A stretch of 32,260 bases of DNA from Phaeoceros laevis (taxonomy: Eukaryota; Anthocerotophyta; Anthocerotopsida; Notothyladales), in the NCBI GenBank assembly GCA_049999765.1, contig JBNGIQ010007196.1, positions 1 to 32,260 of the forward strand, written 5' to 3'. How positions within the stretch are numbered: the stretch's first letter is position 1; every line of letters starts with the position of its first letter. Position numbers and translations under genes: made by a program. The notes under the pieces are model-generated. The model was given only the letters and a program-made list of their open reading frames with translations. It made no database searches and was not told the DNA's origin. Of this stretch, positions 10,982 through 20,256 are shown in pieces.

Positions 10982-12132
10982 ATCGTCATATTTGGAGGAC
11001 AGCATCATGAGCCAGAGTTTACTTGGAATTCGCAGGTAATTCCCAGACTCCCGGCATATACACTCCTGGGTATTGAAACCTATGCGGATCGGCAACAGGT
11101 TAAGGCTCGCCACGACAGGATGACTCTCACCAAATCTACGATTGCCAGAATTTTCTCAGCAGTAGCTGCTGACTACTGTCAGCATATGATACCTATGAAC
11201 AAGCTTTGGCAGTCAGTGGTCATTCCAACATTACTTTATGTTGTCCCCTCATGGGGAGTTGGGTGCCTGGATAGCCATTGGAGTGAAATGCAGCGAATTC
11301 AAAATTCGTTTTATAGAAGGATCCTGCATTTGCCAAAGTCATCCAATATGGACATACTCATGGCAGAGGCCGGGTTTATCCGGTGGAAATTGAGGCCCTG
11401 ATTATTACCGCCAGATACCTCCAAAGGATATCCAGGATGCAACCTAACAGGCTGCCATATATCGCACTCCAGCTAGCAATCCAAGAGGATCGACAGTTTG
11501 GCAGGGGTTGGTACGCCGAATGGAAGCGTTGGCTGGCGAAGTGGAATCTACTGCACCGCCGACTCTCGAAACTCACCCCTGAGGTCATTAAGAGGGCTTA
11601 TATAGCTGCAACATGGCAATCCCGTCCCCTCCCGCAAACCAAGGATTTTTATTTACAGCATTTCAGATGCGATAGGATTACATATGAAGATTTTCGTCTC
11701 CAGCCATTCCTTCGGCTTCAGTTGCCCATCGAACATGTAGCTGCCCTTGCCCGATGTCGTAGTAGGACGGCTCCCACGGCTTTTTCCAGGCAGAAGTGGG
11801 CAGACACACCTCGGGATAAACGGATATGTCCCAGGTGCTTCATAAGTCCTGAGAGTGAAGAGCGTCACATCTTCCTAGATTGTCCGGCTCTGCTCCAAGT
11901 CCGCATGAGACACAGCCAGCTATTCAGGGAAAGGCCATCCCTCGTCAATCTCTTCCAACAGGATCAGCGAGCAGTGGCCGATTATGTCCACGATTGTTAC
12001 CAGGCTCTTCAAGTCTCATGGGACTGGGCTACCAGGAAAGGCTCTAGTAAGAGGAAGGCAGCAGCAAACATAGTAAGAAGGGCAAAACGTTCCTGTCCAG
12101 GTCCAAGTGCTCCACGGGCAACAGGTGGCTAG
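10982..12132 (+). pseudogene. LINE reverse transcriptase, C-terminal part with CCHC finger
   Basis: The frame open from about 10982 to 11401 contains IPRLPAYTLLGIETYADR, IPTLLYVVPSWGVGC and NSFYRRILHLPKSS, a region following the catalytic palm in I/Jockey/R1-like LINE proteins. A one-base shift around 11370-11385 leads to the 11383-12132 frame. This ends with the LINE zinc-binding motif C-x2-C-x9-H-x4-C (C149, C152, H162, C167 of that frame: CPRC ... RHIFLDC) and a basic tail. The catalytic FADD-type box would lie upstream and is absent through 5' truncation. Assignment to a specific LINE clade is not possible without alignment. Confidence 0.8.
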
Positions 12133-13195
12133 AATTGGCAGACCGACCTCGGCCATCATCTGTTTCAACAGTCAATCCAAGGTATCCGGTATAAACCATC
12201 ATCAACTCCAGGAGGACCAGTATGTCACTCAATTAGTAGCATGAAGTCGCAGGCATACGAAATTGTTCGGGCAAACTTGCTGGCCAAGGACAAGGACAGG
12301 AAATACCAAAGAGGCACAATGTTTCCCCACGGCGGACAAGTAACGCGCGGGTTGTTCTGGACTTTCCTGGATGTCCCCTCCGATCTGTTCCATTCTCACT
12401 TAAACTTTCGCCGTCATATCAACAGCAAGGATCCGTTACTAGCATGGAAAGGCAGTCTAGGCATCCCAGAACATTCCTTCCGCAAAATATAGCTTGGAGT
12501 GGAACCTCCTTCTCTGAGCCGCTTTGATTTAACGTATATTTTGTAACATTTCCCCCATCCTAAGACAAAAACAACAGATTAGCTGAAAGCACCCTTAAAA
12601 TTGGATTAAACATGCTTGGTTCATAGCCTAAATCTTATAGATATGTAATATCTCCTCCCAAGAACAGACTTCTATTAGGGTCGCCCGAGCGGACCCTCGA
12701 TTGAAATCAGTTACGCTTTTGCTTGGACTTACCCCGTTCATACACTATTAAGAAGGTTAATGGACATCTACGGCCGTACTCCGCAACACAGGGGACAGGT
12801 CAGCGTTTCACCAGTGCTTTTGCCAACTACAATCCCGGGTAAATCTCGACATAGGTGTATCACCATGAGTAGTCACGACACGTGGGGACGCCCCCCAATG
12901 TGGGTCCAGACTATACACAGGTATACTTCTCCTCCCTTCCCACCTAAGTTTGATTCCCACCCATCTTCCTCTGCCGGTGGGGGGTGGGTGGGTCCTTAGG
13001 TGGGACCCGGGAGCTAGGCCCAACCTATCTTCCTTCCTTTACCTAAACCAGCACTAACCCCCCGACCGGCGTGGGCGGAGGGCGCACGGGCTCTTAGTTA
13101 AAGTATCGAGGAGGCAGACTAGAGTAGCCTAGATTAGACCAAGATATAGCTAGGTACGTCCGTAGATTGAGTCGGGGCCGCGGTCATTTTTCCGC
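12133..13195 (+). other. LINE 3' untranslated region
   Basis: About 1.06 kb lies between the RT stop and the conserved 3' tail. An 83-codon open frame (12241-12492) begins MKSQAYEIVRANLLAKDK but matches nothing I know. The rest lacks frames and contains a GC-rich stretch (12950-13080) with G and C runs. Confidence 0.5.
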
Positions 13196-13240
13196 ACGGT
13201 TGGCGTGAGCCCAAGCCGAAATAAATTCATTCATTCATTC

Positions 13241-14100
13241 AAGAGGGAGACGTTAAAAATGTTGTATAGAAGGGTGTTGAGATTAGTGGAGGAGACGGGT
13301 AACACCACTCCTCAAGGAGCAGCGCCGAAGTTCCTTAGGGCGTTGAAGGGTGATGCTGAGTTGTATGCCAAGGTCAAGGACCGCATTTTTCATGATTTGG
13401 GAGATGCTTACACTTGTCAGGATGTGTACCTTGCAGCCGAAAGGTATGAGATGGCGAATGCACACTTTCAAGCGCACGAGGATGAGGTCAGGCCCTCGAG
13501 GAGGGAGTCCAGTCCAGGCAAGTCTCGAGCTGGTACTAAAACTTTAGGTGTGCTGGCGAAAGGGCAGTACAAGTACAACACCAAAACTGCTCATTCAGCC
13601 ATCGCTTCTAGTTCTAGTTCCCAAGCATTTGGGTGTAACTATTGTGCTAGTACTGAACATGCTTCACCTCAATGCTCATGTTCGCCCACTAGTTTACGAT
13701 GTTCGTTTTGTGACAAGGAGGGCCACGTCGAAGCCGTGTGCTTTGCCAAGCATCCAGAGCGGAGGAACTTGAAGATGCCTAAGCCAGCAGCTGCTGAGCC
13801 GGCAAAAGGTGGCAAGGCTGTCAATCCGGCAACATTGGAGAAGGCTCATGCCAAGCCGGCTAAAAGGCCACCTGCTAAGAAGCCTGCTGCTCAAGAGGCC
13901 AATCAAGCAGAGGCAACCAAGGTTCACGATCTTGCAGCAGAGCTCAAGGCTCTCAAGGCTTAAGTGAGCACCCTCACTATCAGCCTGGCAGCAAGGGCTG
14001 CTAATGTGGCATCCTCTTCTAACGCAACAACATCTTCTCAAAGGTATGAACTGTCGTATGACGCGCTGATGGCTTTTGAACAAGACCTATCAAGGCAGTG
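13241..14100 (+). pseudogene. Gypsy-2 gag, C-terminal part with two CCHC zinc knuckles
   Basis: Gag resumes after the LINE tail at KRETLKMLYRR (the upstream ATG at 13205 lies in LINE sequence and is not a real start). Two retroviral-type knuckles follow, both C-x2-C-x4-H-x4-C: CNYCASTEHASPQC (residues 144-157 of the 13205 frame) and CSFCDKEGHVEAVC (166-179). They bind element RNA during packaging. A Lys/Ala/Pro-rich basic segment follows, and then AAELKALKA at a TAA (13961-13963). The same frame continues after the stop for about 45 codons with helical sequence (SYDALMAFEQDL), so the TAA is probably a late mutation. Confidence 0.85.
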
Positions 14101-15218
14101 ACAGAGCCACTCGTTAGAGGGAGTTCCGTGACCAAACCAAAGAGGAGGAAGAAGTGGTCGCACAGCTCAATTTCCATGAGCAACCGCAAACTAGGAGAGT
14201 CGGTGTTCCAAATCGAGACATGGTGGAGCATGTGATGAAGAGTTTGATGTCGTTGCCTGACTACGAGGCATTGAGCCAACTGGAGGCCACGACAGCTACG
14301 AGAAGGAGTACCAGGAAGACGCAGCCAACTGTCACATCTTTGGATGGTGGTCCTGGACCAGTCATAAGGTCACGGGGGGCTAGAGCAGCTATCCCCATGT
14401 CCTTTCAGCCCATGACGGCTAAGGAGGAGCAGCGGCAAAGGAGGAGTCCGATGCCACCAGAGGTGCAGGCTGCAAGGGATACATTCTTACCTGTCACCTC
14501 AGATTTGAGCGAGGAAGGGGTCATTCCTGCTGTGGAGGTTCCGGAGCAGCCCCTGCCTATCCGACCTGCAGTTCCAGTTGCTAAACCAATTCAGCGACTT
14601 GATGGGAATCTCAGGCATCCACGCTTGACTACTTGGAGTCCCAGTAATCAGCTCAGCCCTGTACGACCCGTGGTCGAGCTAGGTTTACGGCTCACCCCTG
14701 TGCAGGTACTCAAGAGAGTCATGGGGACACATTTGTTTTCTTTTCATGACTTGAGTATCAGCGAAGATGAAGTCGTGCACATTCTCACAGCAGGCATGCC
14801 TTCTAATGTGAGTAATGTTGCATCGGATGAGGAAACCGGCGGGGATCCTGATGTTCCACCTTTGGTTCAAGTGAGACGGGGGGACATGGATTTACCGGTT
14901 GCAGCCGTAGTCATGGTGCACGAGAAGCGGGAAACATTGCAGGTTGGGAACATGAACAACCTGACAAATTTGTTGCTTCAAGAGAAGCCGCTTAACAGTG
15001 CAATGCTGCATCAGGTTGCTCAAAGTTTGCCAGTGGTTCCACCGGCCGAGAGGATGGTGGTTAATCTTGGTGCTGTGTTGGTGGATACCAGGCAAGGTAA
15101 TTTGACAATCAACGGCATTACGCCGAAGATTGCTCTCCTTCACACGGGTGCACAACCCGTTATCCCAGGGTCGGCATTTGCTCAGAAGCTCGGACTGGTT
15201 GGGAAGGCTCTACAAGCA

Positions 15219-15273
15219 GCCCTTTTGTTGCCCGGTTGGCCTGCGCCCAAATCGGTAAATAAATTCATTCATT
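15219..15273 (+). repeat. Alpha LINE tail, short copy 2 with target-site duplication
   Basis: About 55 bases contain CCCGGTTGGCCTGCGCCC and AAATAAATTCATTCATT, matching the 3' end of the LINE at 13196-13240. It is flanked by CAAGCA on the left (15213-15218) and right (15274-15279), a likely 6-base target-site duplication. It interrupts the protease. Confidence 0.85.
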
Positions 15274-15388
15274 CAAGCAACAGCTTGGCGGATCCGAACA
15301 GCTGGCGGTCAAGTGGAGAAAGTGCAGGGTGAAACTGCATAGTTTCTTAGCATTGTATTCAACCCTGGGACATCTCAAATGATGAAGT

Positions 15389-15447
15389 GTGTGTTTAATA
15401 TTAGAAGTGGTTTACACGGTCCCATCAGGGTCCCCCCTTTGCCCACA
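15389..15447 (-). repeat. Beta tail repeat, copy B, inserted in protease
   Basis: It starts in a short GT run, then a diverged AAGTGGTTTACACGGTCCC and CAGGGTCCCCCC block, matching copy E most closely. The flanks ATGAAGT (15382-15388) and ATGGAGT (15448-15454) differ by one base and may be the target-site duplication. It lies between LINE-free gypsy protease segments, in frame to be read through as MELRL. Confidence 0.75.
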
Positions 15448-15899
15448 ATGGAGTTGAGGCTGAGGTGCCTTGTCACTTCCGCCACTAGTTATGATGTGCT
15501 TTTGGGCCAGGAAGCATTTTTTCCACCAGGAGTCACCATCGATAATTGGGCAGAGCAAGCCTATTATCGGGTGGATTGGGAAGGGCAAGGGCAATATGTT
15601 GGTTTCCTCTCGCTTGATCTACATGGTGTTCAAGTTGGTGGGACATCATTGATAGCTCTTAAGGAGGCATGTATGGTAACCTGGGAATGTGCTGATTTGT
15701 TGGAGGATGAAACAGGGCTTGTAGAAGAATTCCATGATGCATTGCCCATCTTTTCAGCTGAACCAGTCATTGATTACAACCCAGAGACCATCACATTACT
15801 GCGTAGCAGTAAGGTTCATGTTCTGGAAGCTTTGCAGCGGATGGAGACCCTATGTGCTCGTGGGACACCACAAGTTCCAGTGGAGCCCATAAATAGCAC

Positions 15900-16905
15900 A
15901 ACCATTCATTGGACGCCATCAGAGGAGGGTATCACCATGGTGGAGTTATTTGGAGGGATGGCAGCAGGCTTGGAGGCTCTGCTCAAAGCTGGAATGCGTG
16001 TGAAGCGGTATGTCTATTGTGACATCAACCCTCAGGCACGTACGGTGGCTGAATCCCGCTTTTGCAGCTACAAAAAGCTTATCCGCAGCAGTTTTCTGAT
16101 GATGCATTCTGCAAGGGTTTAGGGTTCCACACTCACCACTTTTCCAGCAAATATCACTCTCATACAACAACAGCATTTTCAGCTGTAAGGTGAGGTGCAT
16201 CTGCTTGTGGCAGGCTGGGAATGCCAGGGTTTTTCCCAAGCTGGGTCAGGACAAGGTTTGCAGGATGTCAGGTCGGGTTTGTTTGTTGATTTGGTCCGGA
16301 TAATCAGCTGGGCTCAAGCTAACAACCCACGGTGTGGTTATATTTTGGAGAACACACCAGCCCAATTTGACAGCAGAGTTCAGGTTCAACAGGATTTTGC
16401 AGTAGTGCAACACATGATGGGCACTCCCCTGTTAGTCGATGTTGTGCAATGTGGGTCCTTGGCGCACCGGTTGCGCAACATGTGGACAAACTTGGCTCCA
16501 GTTCAAGTTTTACAGTTTGCATTGCAGTATACGGTCAGGGATCCTTCCCTGACTGTGGCCCAGATTCTGGATGAAGACAGCATATGCAAACCCGTGCTGA
16601 AGACAGAGAGGGCACCCTGGTTTGCAGTGAACAAGCCAGGTCTCCCTCGGGCTGCTTGGCCTACACTAGTGTCCTACCGTGGCTCGCATGCTTTCAGGGA
16701 TGAGGGTACTGATATGGTGCAAAGGCATTCGTCTAGCACATGGGAGGCACCTAGTCCGGAAGAACGGGAGCGAGCGATGGGGTTCAAATCAGGCACTACG
16801 GCCCACCCAAGCTGTTCAAATCAGCAGCATCGTAATGCCATCTTGGGTAAGGCCATGGATCTCAATGCACTTTCATGGTTAGTTTCAGCCTGTTTAGTGT
16901 TTCAG
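15900..16905 (+). pseudogene. C5 cytosine DNA methyltransferase domain fused into gypsy-2 polyprotein
   Basis: C5 methyltransferases transfer a methyl group from S-adenosylmethionine to cytosine. Motif I (VELFGGMAAGLEALL, from 15940) and the acidic cofactor residue in YVYCDINPQA end the first frame. Motif IV is GWECQGFSQAG with the catalytic Cys codon at 16222-16224; the residue before it is Glu, where most C5 enzymes have Pro (PCQ). Motif VI is ILENTP (Glu 52 of the 16195 frame). Motif VIII is seen as AHRLRNMWTN, and the end region as SPEERERAMGF and NAILGKAMDLNALSW (motifs IX-X). A +/-1 shift at about 16060 and another near 16180 separate motif I from motif IV, so this copy cannot make the enzyme. 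The second part runs without a stop into RT, showing the fusion. Confidence 0.9.
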
Positions 16906-18240
16906 ATGCTGCGAGGGATCTCATTCAGCAGCCGACCTGCCTACAGTACGACGTGTTGGCATCTGGATTTTGTCTACCTCCCATGCAACGGCAAATTTAG
17001 CTTCAGGCCCGCTGCTGGGGGGGGGGAGTATCCAGGATTCCATTATCAGGACACTTCATTTTGTCCTAGTTCGAGGCACATGCCTGTCCAGGATCACGTA
17101 CAGTATGGTTATGCAGCTGCAGCACACCTAGCTCTTGAGCAGGGGACAGGGCATCCGCCCACCCAACCCAAGGATCCAACCACTTTTGAATGGACCATGG
17201 GGCCTGAACTCAAGTTAGGAGAGAAAAAAAGGTTGTGTGACTTGGTGGACAAGTACAGAGGATGCTTTGCGTTTTCCATGCGAGAGCTAGGACGGTGCAA
17301 TGTGATGAAGTTCAAACTCGACATGACTGATGAGACGCCTATTTTCAAGAGGCGACACAGACTTAGCAGATATGAGTGGGAACTAGTGGATGCTCGATGC
17401 AAAGAGCTCCATGAAGCAGGCCTCATTCGTCCATCTTCATCAAGCTTTGCTGCTGCGACAGTGCTCCCTGCCAAAAAGGACAGTGAAGGTCTTTGGACAG
17501 AGAAGCGAATGTGTGGTGACTACAGACCGTTGAATCAGGTCACTCCACAGGATAGGTATCCTATGCCAACTCCGGAGGAGATCTTTGATAGCATTGGCAG
17601 CTCAAGGTATTTTTCGATTCTAGACCTCAGGCAAGGCTTCAACCAGATAATGCTAGAGGACAAGGATTGTTGCAAAACGGCATTTCACGGGAGCAATCAG
17701 CTGTGGGAATGGTTGGTGATGCCCTTTGGGCTCAAGAATGCTCCAGTGGTTTTTCAACGGGTCATGGATCAGATTCTATCAGGTGCAGACTTCCTCAAGT
17801 GTTATATAAACTACGTTTTGGTTCACAACCAAATGTTCGATGAACACTTGACTCACCTGGAAGAGCTGTTCAAGCGCTTTGACAAGGAAAACATGAAGTG
17901 CCATCCATCCAAGTGTGAATTGGGTATGGATACGGTGATTTACTTGGGGCACCGTATTGTGCCAGATGGCATCATGCCACAACAGGCCAAGGTTGACTCC
18001 ATTAATCGAGTACAGATTCCATCAGATGTATCCAAGTTGCGAGCCTTCATTGGCTTATGCAACTATTACAGGACTTACGTACCCGAGTTCAGCAGGGTGG
18101 CCAAACCCCTGTACAACCTCCTCAAGAAGGATGTGCAGTGGGAGTGGAGTGAGGCTTGTCAAGTAGCCTTCGAGGCTCTTAAGCAAAGTCTGACGGAGGA
18201 ACCGTTGCTACGGAGGCCAGACTTAAGTCGACCGTTTATC
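16906..18240 (+). pseudogene. Gypsy-2 reverse transcriptase with YIDD box changed to YINY
   Basis: The frame opened at 16195 continues through a linker (from about residue 240) to RT (about residues 330-680). Visible are KMCGDYRPLNQ-like RMCGDYRPLNQ, DRYPMPTPEEI, YFSILDLRQGFNQI with the first catalytic Asp, WLVMPFGLKNAPVVFQ, and then CYINYVLVHN where CYIDDVLVH is expected. The codons AAC TAC (17809-17814) replace both catalytic Asp residues, so polymerisation would be abolished. YLGHRI and FIGLCNYYRTYVPEF mark the connection region. Apart from those two codons the frame is open over about 1.3 kb. Confidence 0.92.
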
Positions 18241-18826
18241 TTGCACACTGATTGGTCAGGTCTTGGAATCGGAGCTGTGTTGTCTCAGCAGGAGGAAGGC
18301 TGTGATGACATGTGGTGGCATACGCCTCTAGAAGCAACAACAAAGTGGAGGCAAATTATTCATCTTATGAGGGTGAATGCTTAGTAGTCGTGTGGGCGGT
18401 TTCTCATTTTAGGCCTACCTCTATGGGAGAAGGTTCAAGCTTTTCACCGACCACCAGCCGTTACGATGGTTGATGACCAACAACAAGCTCAGTGGTAAAT
18501 TAGCTCGGTGGGCCTTAATACTTCAGGAGTACGATTTCGAGGTGCTCCATAGGGCTGGTGCTTCGCACCAAAATGCGGATACGCTAAACCCTAAACTCTA
18601 AATCTAGGAATCCGGCATCTTCTTCGGTGGACTTGACAGTTGCAAGGATGGACCATGATAAGGATGGTGAGGTTGTTGTTCCAGCAGCCGCTTACTTATC
18701 CTTGTTGGTCAATGTGGTGCAATCAGCTGGACCTGCTCGTAGGGATATCTGGCTAGATGAGGAAACCATGACATACTTGAAATAGGACGCCATGTACCGG
18801 AATGCACTGCAGCTCAGAAGGACAGA
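18240..18826 (+). pseudogene. Gypsy-2 RNase H and spacer, frameshifted
   Basis: RNase H begins with ILHTDWSGLGIGAVLSQ in the RT frame (18241 on). Two small shifts follow: the [17 protein letters not shown] part (about 18350-18408) and the [11 protein letters not shown] ... LARWALILQEYDFEV part (about 18420-18580) lie in other frames; a base appears lost in the RPYLYG segment near 18415. After AGASHQNADTL the sequence turns into TAAACCCTAAACTCTAAATC (18585-18604), then a spacer readable as VDLTVARMDHDKDG up to the integrase zinc domain, broken by a stop at 18784-18786. Confidence 0.8.
18585..18605. repeat. Telomere-like motif inside gypsy-2
   Basis: TAAACCCTAAACTCTAAATC consists of one CCCTAAA-type unit followed by two degenerate ones, the plant-type telomere repeat. 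It sits where the DALSRL-like end of RNase H should be. It may be a short filler sequence left by break repair, or chance. Confidence 0.3.
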
Positions 18827-19114
18827 GTGCAACAGAGAGCTAAACGGTATGAGTGGCATACTGACCATCTGGTCAGAGTCTTGCCTGACGGGGAAAGACT
18901 TGTTCTGCCTGTACAGGATTGTGCAGGTCTGATTCAGAAGGTTCATGCTGAGCTTGGCCACTTTGGGGTGAAGCGCACCTACACCCTGTTGGCTCCTCAC
19001 TATCACTGGTCGGGGATGTGTACTCAGATTAGGGAGGCAGTAGACAGGTGCCCTCAATGCGACAGGGTGAAGTCTTCTTTCAATGACAGGTCTACCAAGT
19101 TGCAGCCCTTGCCC
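18827..19114 (+). pseudogene. Gypsy-2 integrase H2C2 zinc-binding domain
   Basis: The frame 18827-19126 shows VHAELGHFGVKRTYTLL then CPQCDRVKSSF: His-x4-His followed after about 30 residues by Cys-x2-Cys, the zinc-binding motif that precedes every retroviral-type integrase core. It ends at LQPLP, where an alpha LINE tail on the opposite strand is inserted. Confidence 0.88.
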
Positions 19115-19155
19115 ATGAATGAATGAATTTATTTCGGCCTGGGCTCACGCCAACC
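19115..19155 (-). repeat. Alpha LINE tail, short copy 3, opposite strand
   Basis: Read on the minus strand, it is GGTTGGCGTGAGCCCAGGCC followed by GAAATAAATTCATTCATTCA, nearly identical to the LINE 3' end at 13196-13240. It separates LQPLP from the integrase core. No target-site duplication is visible; a few target bases (ATACA) seem to have been lost on the right. Confidence 0.85.
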
Positions 19156-19517
19156 GGGTTTGTTTTACAGGTGGTCGTGTGATTTAGCGGGTGAGCTACC
19201 TGAGACTCCGCGTGGGAATGTATACATCATGGTGATGATTGAGCACTTCTCGAAATGGGTGGAGTTGGTAGCCTTGCCAGACAAAACTTCTCGCAGTACC
19301 GGTCAGGCCTTTTTACAGGAAGTATTGAGCCATACAGGGTTTGTTTTACAGGTGGTCGTGTGATTTAGCGGGTGAGCTACCTGAGACTCCGCGTGGGAAT
19401 GTATACATCATGGTGATGATTGAGCACTTCTCGAAATGGGTGGAGTTGGTAGCCTTGCCGGACAAAACTTCTCGCAGTACCAGTCAGGCCTTTTTACAGG
19501 AAGTGTTGAGCCAATTT
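19156..19517 (+). repeat. 181 bp tandem duplication in integrase core
   Basis: Copy one is 19156-19336 and copy two begins at 19337; both start GGGTTTGTTTTACAGGTGG. They encode the beginning of the integrase core (FYRWSCDLAGELPE with the first catalytic Asp, and YIMVMIEHFSKWVELV). Over about 175 bases I see three differences, all A/G. The duplication shifts the reading frame at its junction. Confidence 0.92.
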
Positions 19518-20256
19518 GGAGCATGTGCGGAATGCCTCACTGACCAAGGTACAGAGTTTAGGGGGGGAATTTCAAGATTTACTTGACCATGCTCTTGTGG
19601 ATCACCGCAGAAAGTCAAGGGATCATCCCCAAGCAGATGGCCTTGCTGAACGTATGGTTCAGACTGTCAAACGTGGGTTGAGAAAGTCTTGCTTGTCGCA
19701 TAACAAGCATGACTGGGATTTAGCTTTACCTTACATTGCCATGGGTTACAGGATGAGTCGACATGCCTCATTGGGTGACTTTTCGCCTTATTTTCTACTG
19801 TTTGGGAGACAGCCTTTGCCTCCCTCATTTATTGCTAAGCAGATGGAGACTGTTGTGGATTTGGACAATCCTACAGTATGGGCTAAAGTGATGTCTGAAA
19901 GGGCTGCTTTGTTCAAGAAAGCCATGCCCATGGCCATGGACAACCTGTCTATAGCACAGCATCGCGATACTCTCAAGTGTGCTCATACCTGCGGAGGGTC
20001 TTACAAGCCCAAACCTCGCAAGTTCGATGTTGGTGACTTTGTCTACATGCAGCAACAACTCACTGACACTTTGGATACTTCTACAAGTCGTGTTATATTG
20101 AAGGTGCATAGTATTAAGCCATCAGGGATCCTTGTTTTACAAGGAAAAGATGGTCATACCATCTCACAGCATCCGAAGAATTGTGCGCCCTGCCACTTGC
20201 CCAACTTAGACACAACTCTGATCACCGCCAACTGGATACCTCCTATTGACCATCCA
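19156..20256 (+). pseudogene. Gypsy-2 integrase core and C-terminal region
   Basis: After the duplicated segment, the second catalytic Asp is in CLTDQGTEF (frame 19341-19586) and the Glu in DGLAERMVQTVK (frame 19516-20352), so the D,D,E triad is kept. A G run at 19561-19567, one base longer than the FRGEF codons need, causes the frame change between them. Further on are DWDLALPYIAMGYRMS and FSPYFLLFGRQPLPP, a GDFVYMQQQ C-terminal SH3-like segment, and SIKPSGILVLQGKDG followed by CAPCHLPNLDTT. The PHD finger follows. Confidence 0.9.

Larger units (their letters stand above)
10975..13240 (+). mobile_element. LINE (non-LTR retrotransposon) 3' fragment, alpha family, inserted in gypsy-2 gag
   Basis: The fragment begins inside the RT C-terminal region (IVIFGG near 10982), runs through the thumb and a CCHC finger, has about 1.1 kb of 3' untranslated sequence, and ends in CGGTTGGCGTGAGCCCAAGC followed by AAATAAATTC and ATTC repeats. 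Gag sequence flanks it on both sides. It is 5'-truncated, as expected for target-primed reverse transcription. A target-site duplication is unclear: AAGGG on the left may correspond to AAGAGGG on the right. Two much shorter copies of its 3' tail lie at 15219 and 19115. Confidence 0.85.
14154..15936 (+). pseudogene. Gypsy-2 aspartic protease region, active-site Asp replaced by His
   Basis: The 14154-15332 frame holds a long Pro/Arg/Glu-rich linker, then the protease start VVNLGAVLVDTR, with the active site reading LLHTGAQPVI instead of LLDTGA-type; the His codon CAC is at 15141-15143. The frame is then broken by an alpha LINE tail (15219-15273). Protease sequence resumes at about 15274 and is broken again by a beta tail (15389-15447). 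It resumes near 15455 with CLVTSATSYDVLLGQEAFF, which includes the second conserved protease motif, then a conserved GVTIDNWAEQAYYRVDW linker leading to the methyltransferase. The 15379-16122 frame carries this last part and the first methyltransferase motifs. Confidence 0.85.

Noticed and set aside
13205-13240. ATG 13205 as the start of a gag gene
   Set aside because: It lies in the LINE 3' tail; gag coding sequence begins after the ATTC repeats and continues an upstream part at 10125-10975.
16110-16130. TTTAGGG telomere-like motif
   Set aside because: It is a single unit that lies in normal methyltransferase coding sequence and needs no special explanation.
16780-16800. GGTTCAAATCAGG resembling a tRNA B box
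   Set aside because: No A box, acceptor stem or anticodon arm around it; it lies inside the methyltransferase frame (GFKSGTT).
15940-16905. Methyltransferase as a host gene captured by nearby transposons
   Set aside because: Its second half shares one stop-free frame with RT and its first half shares one with the protease linker, so it belongs to the element.
19115-19336. 181 bp repeat as a target-site duplication of the alpha LINE tail
   Set aside because: Both copies lie on the same side of the tail and do not flank it.
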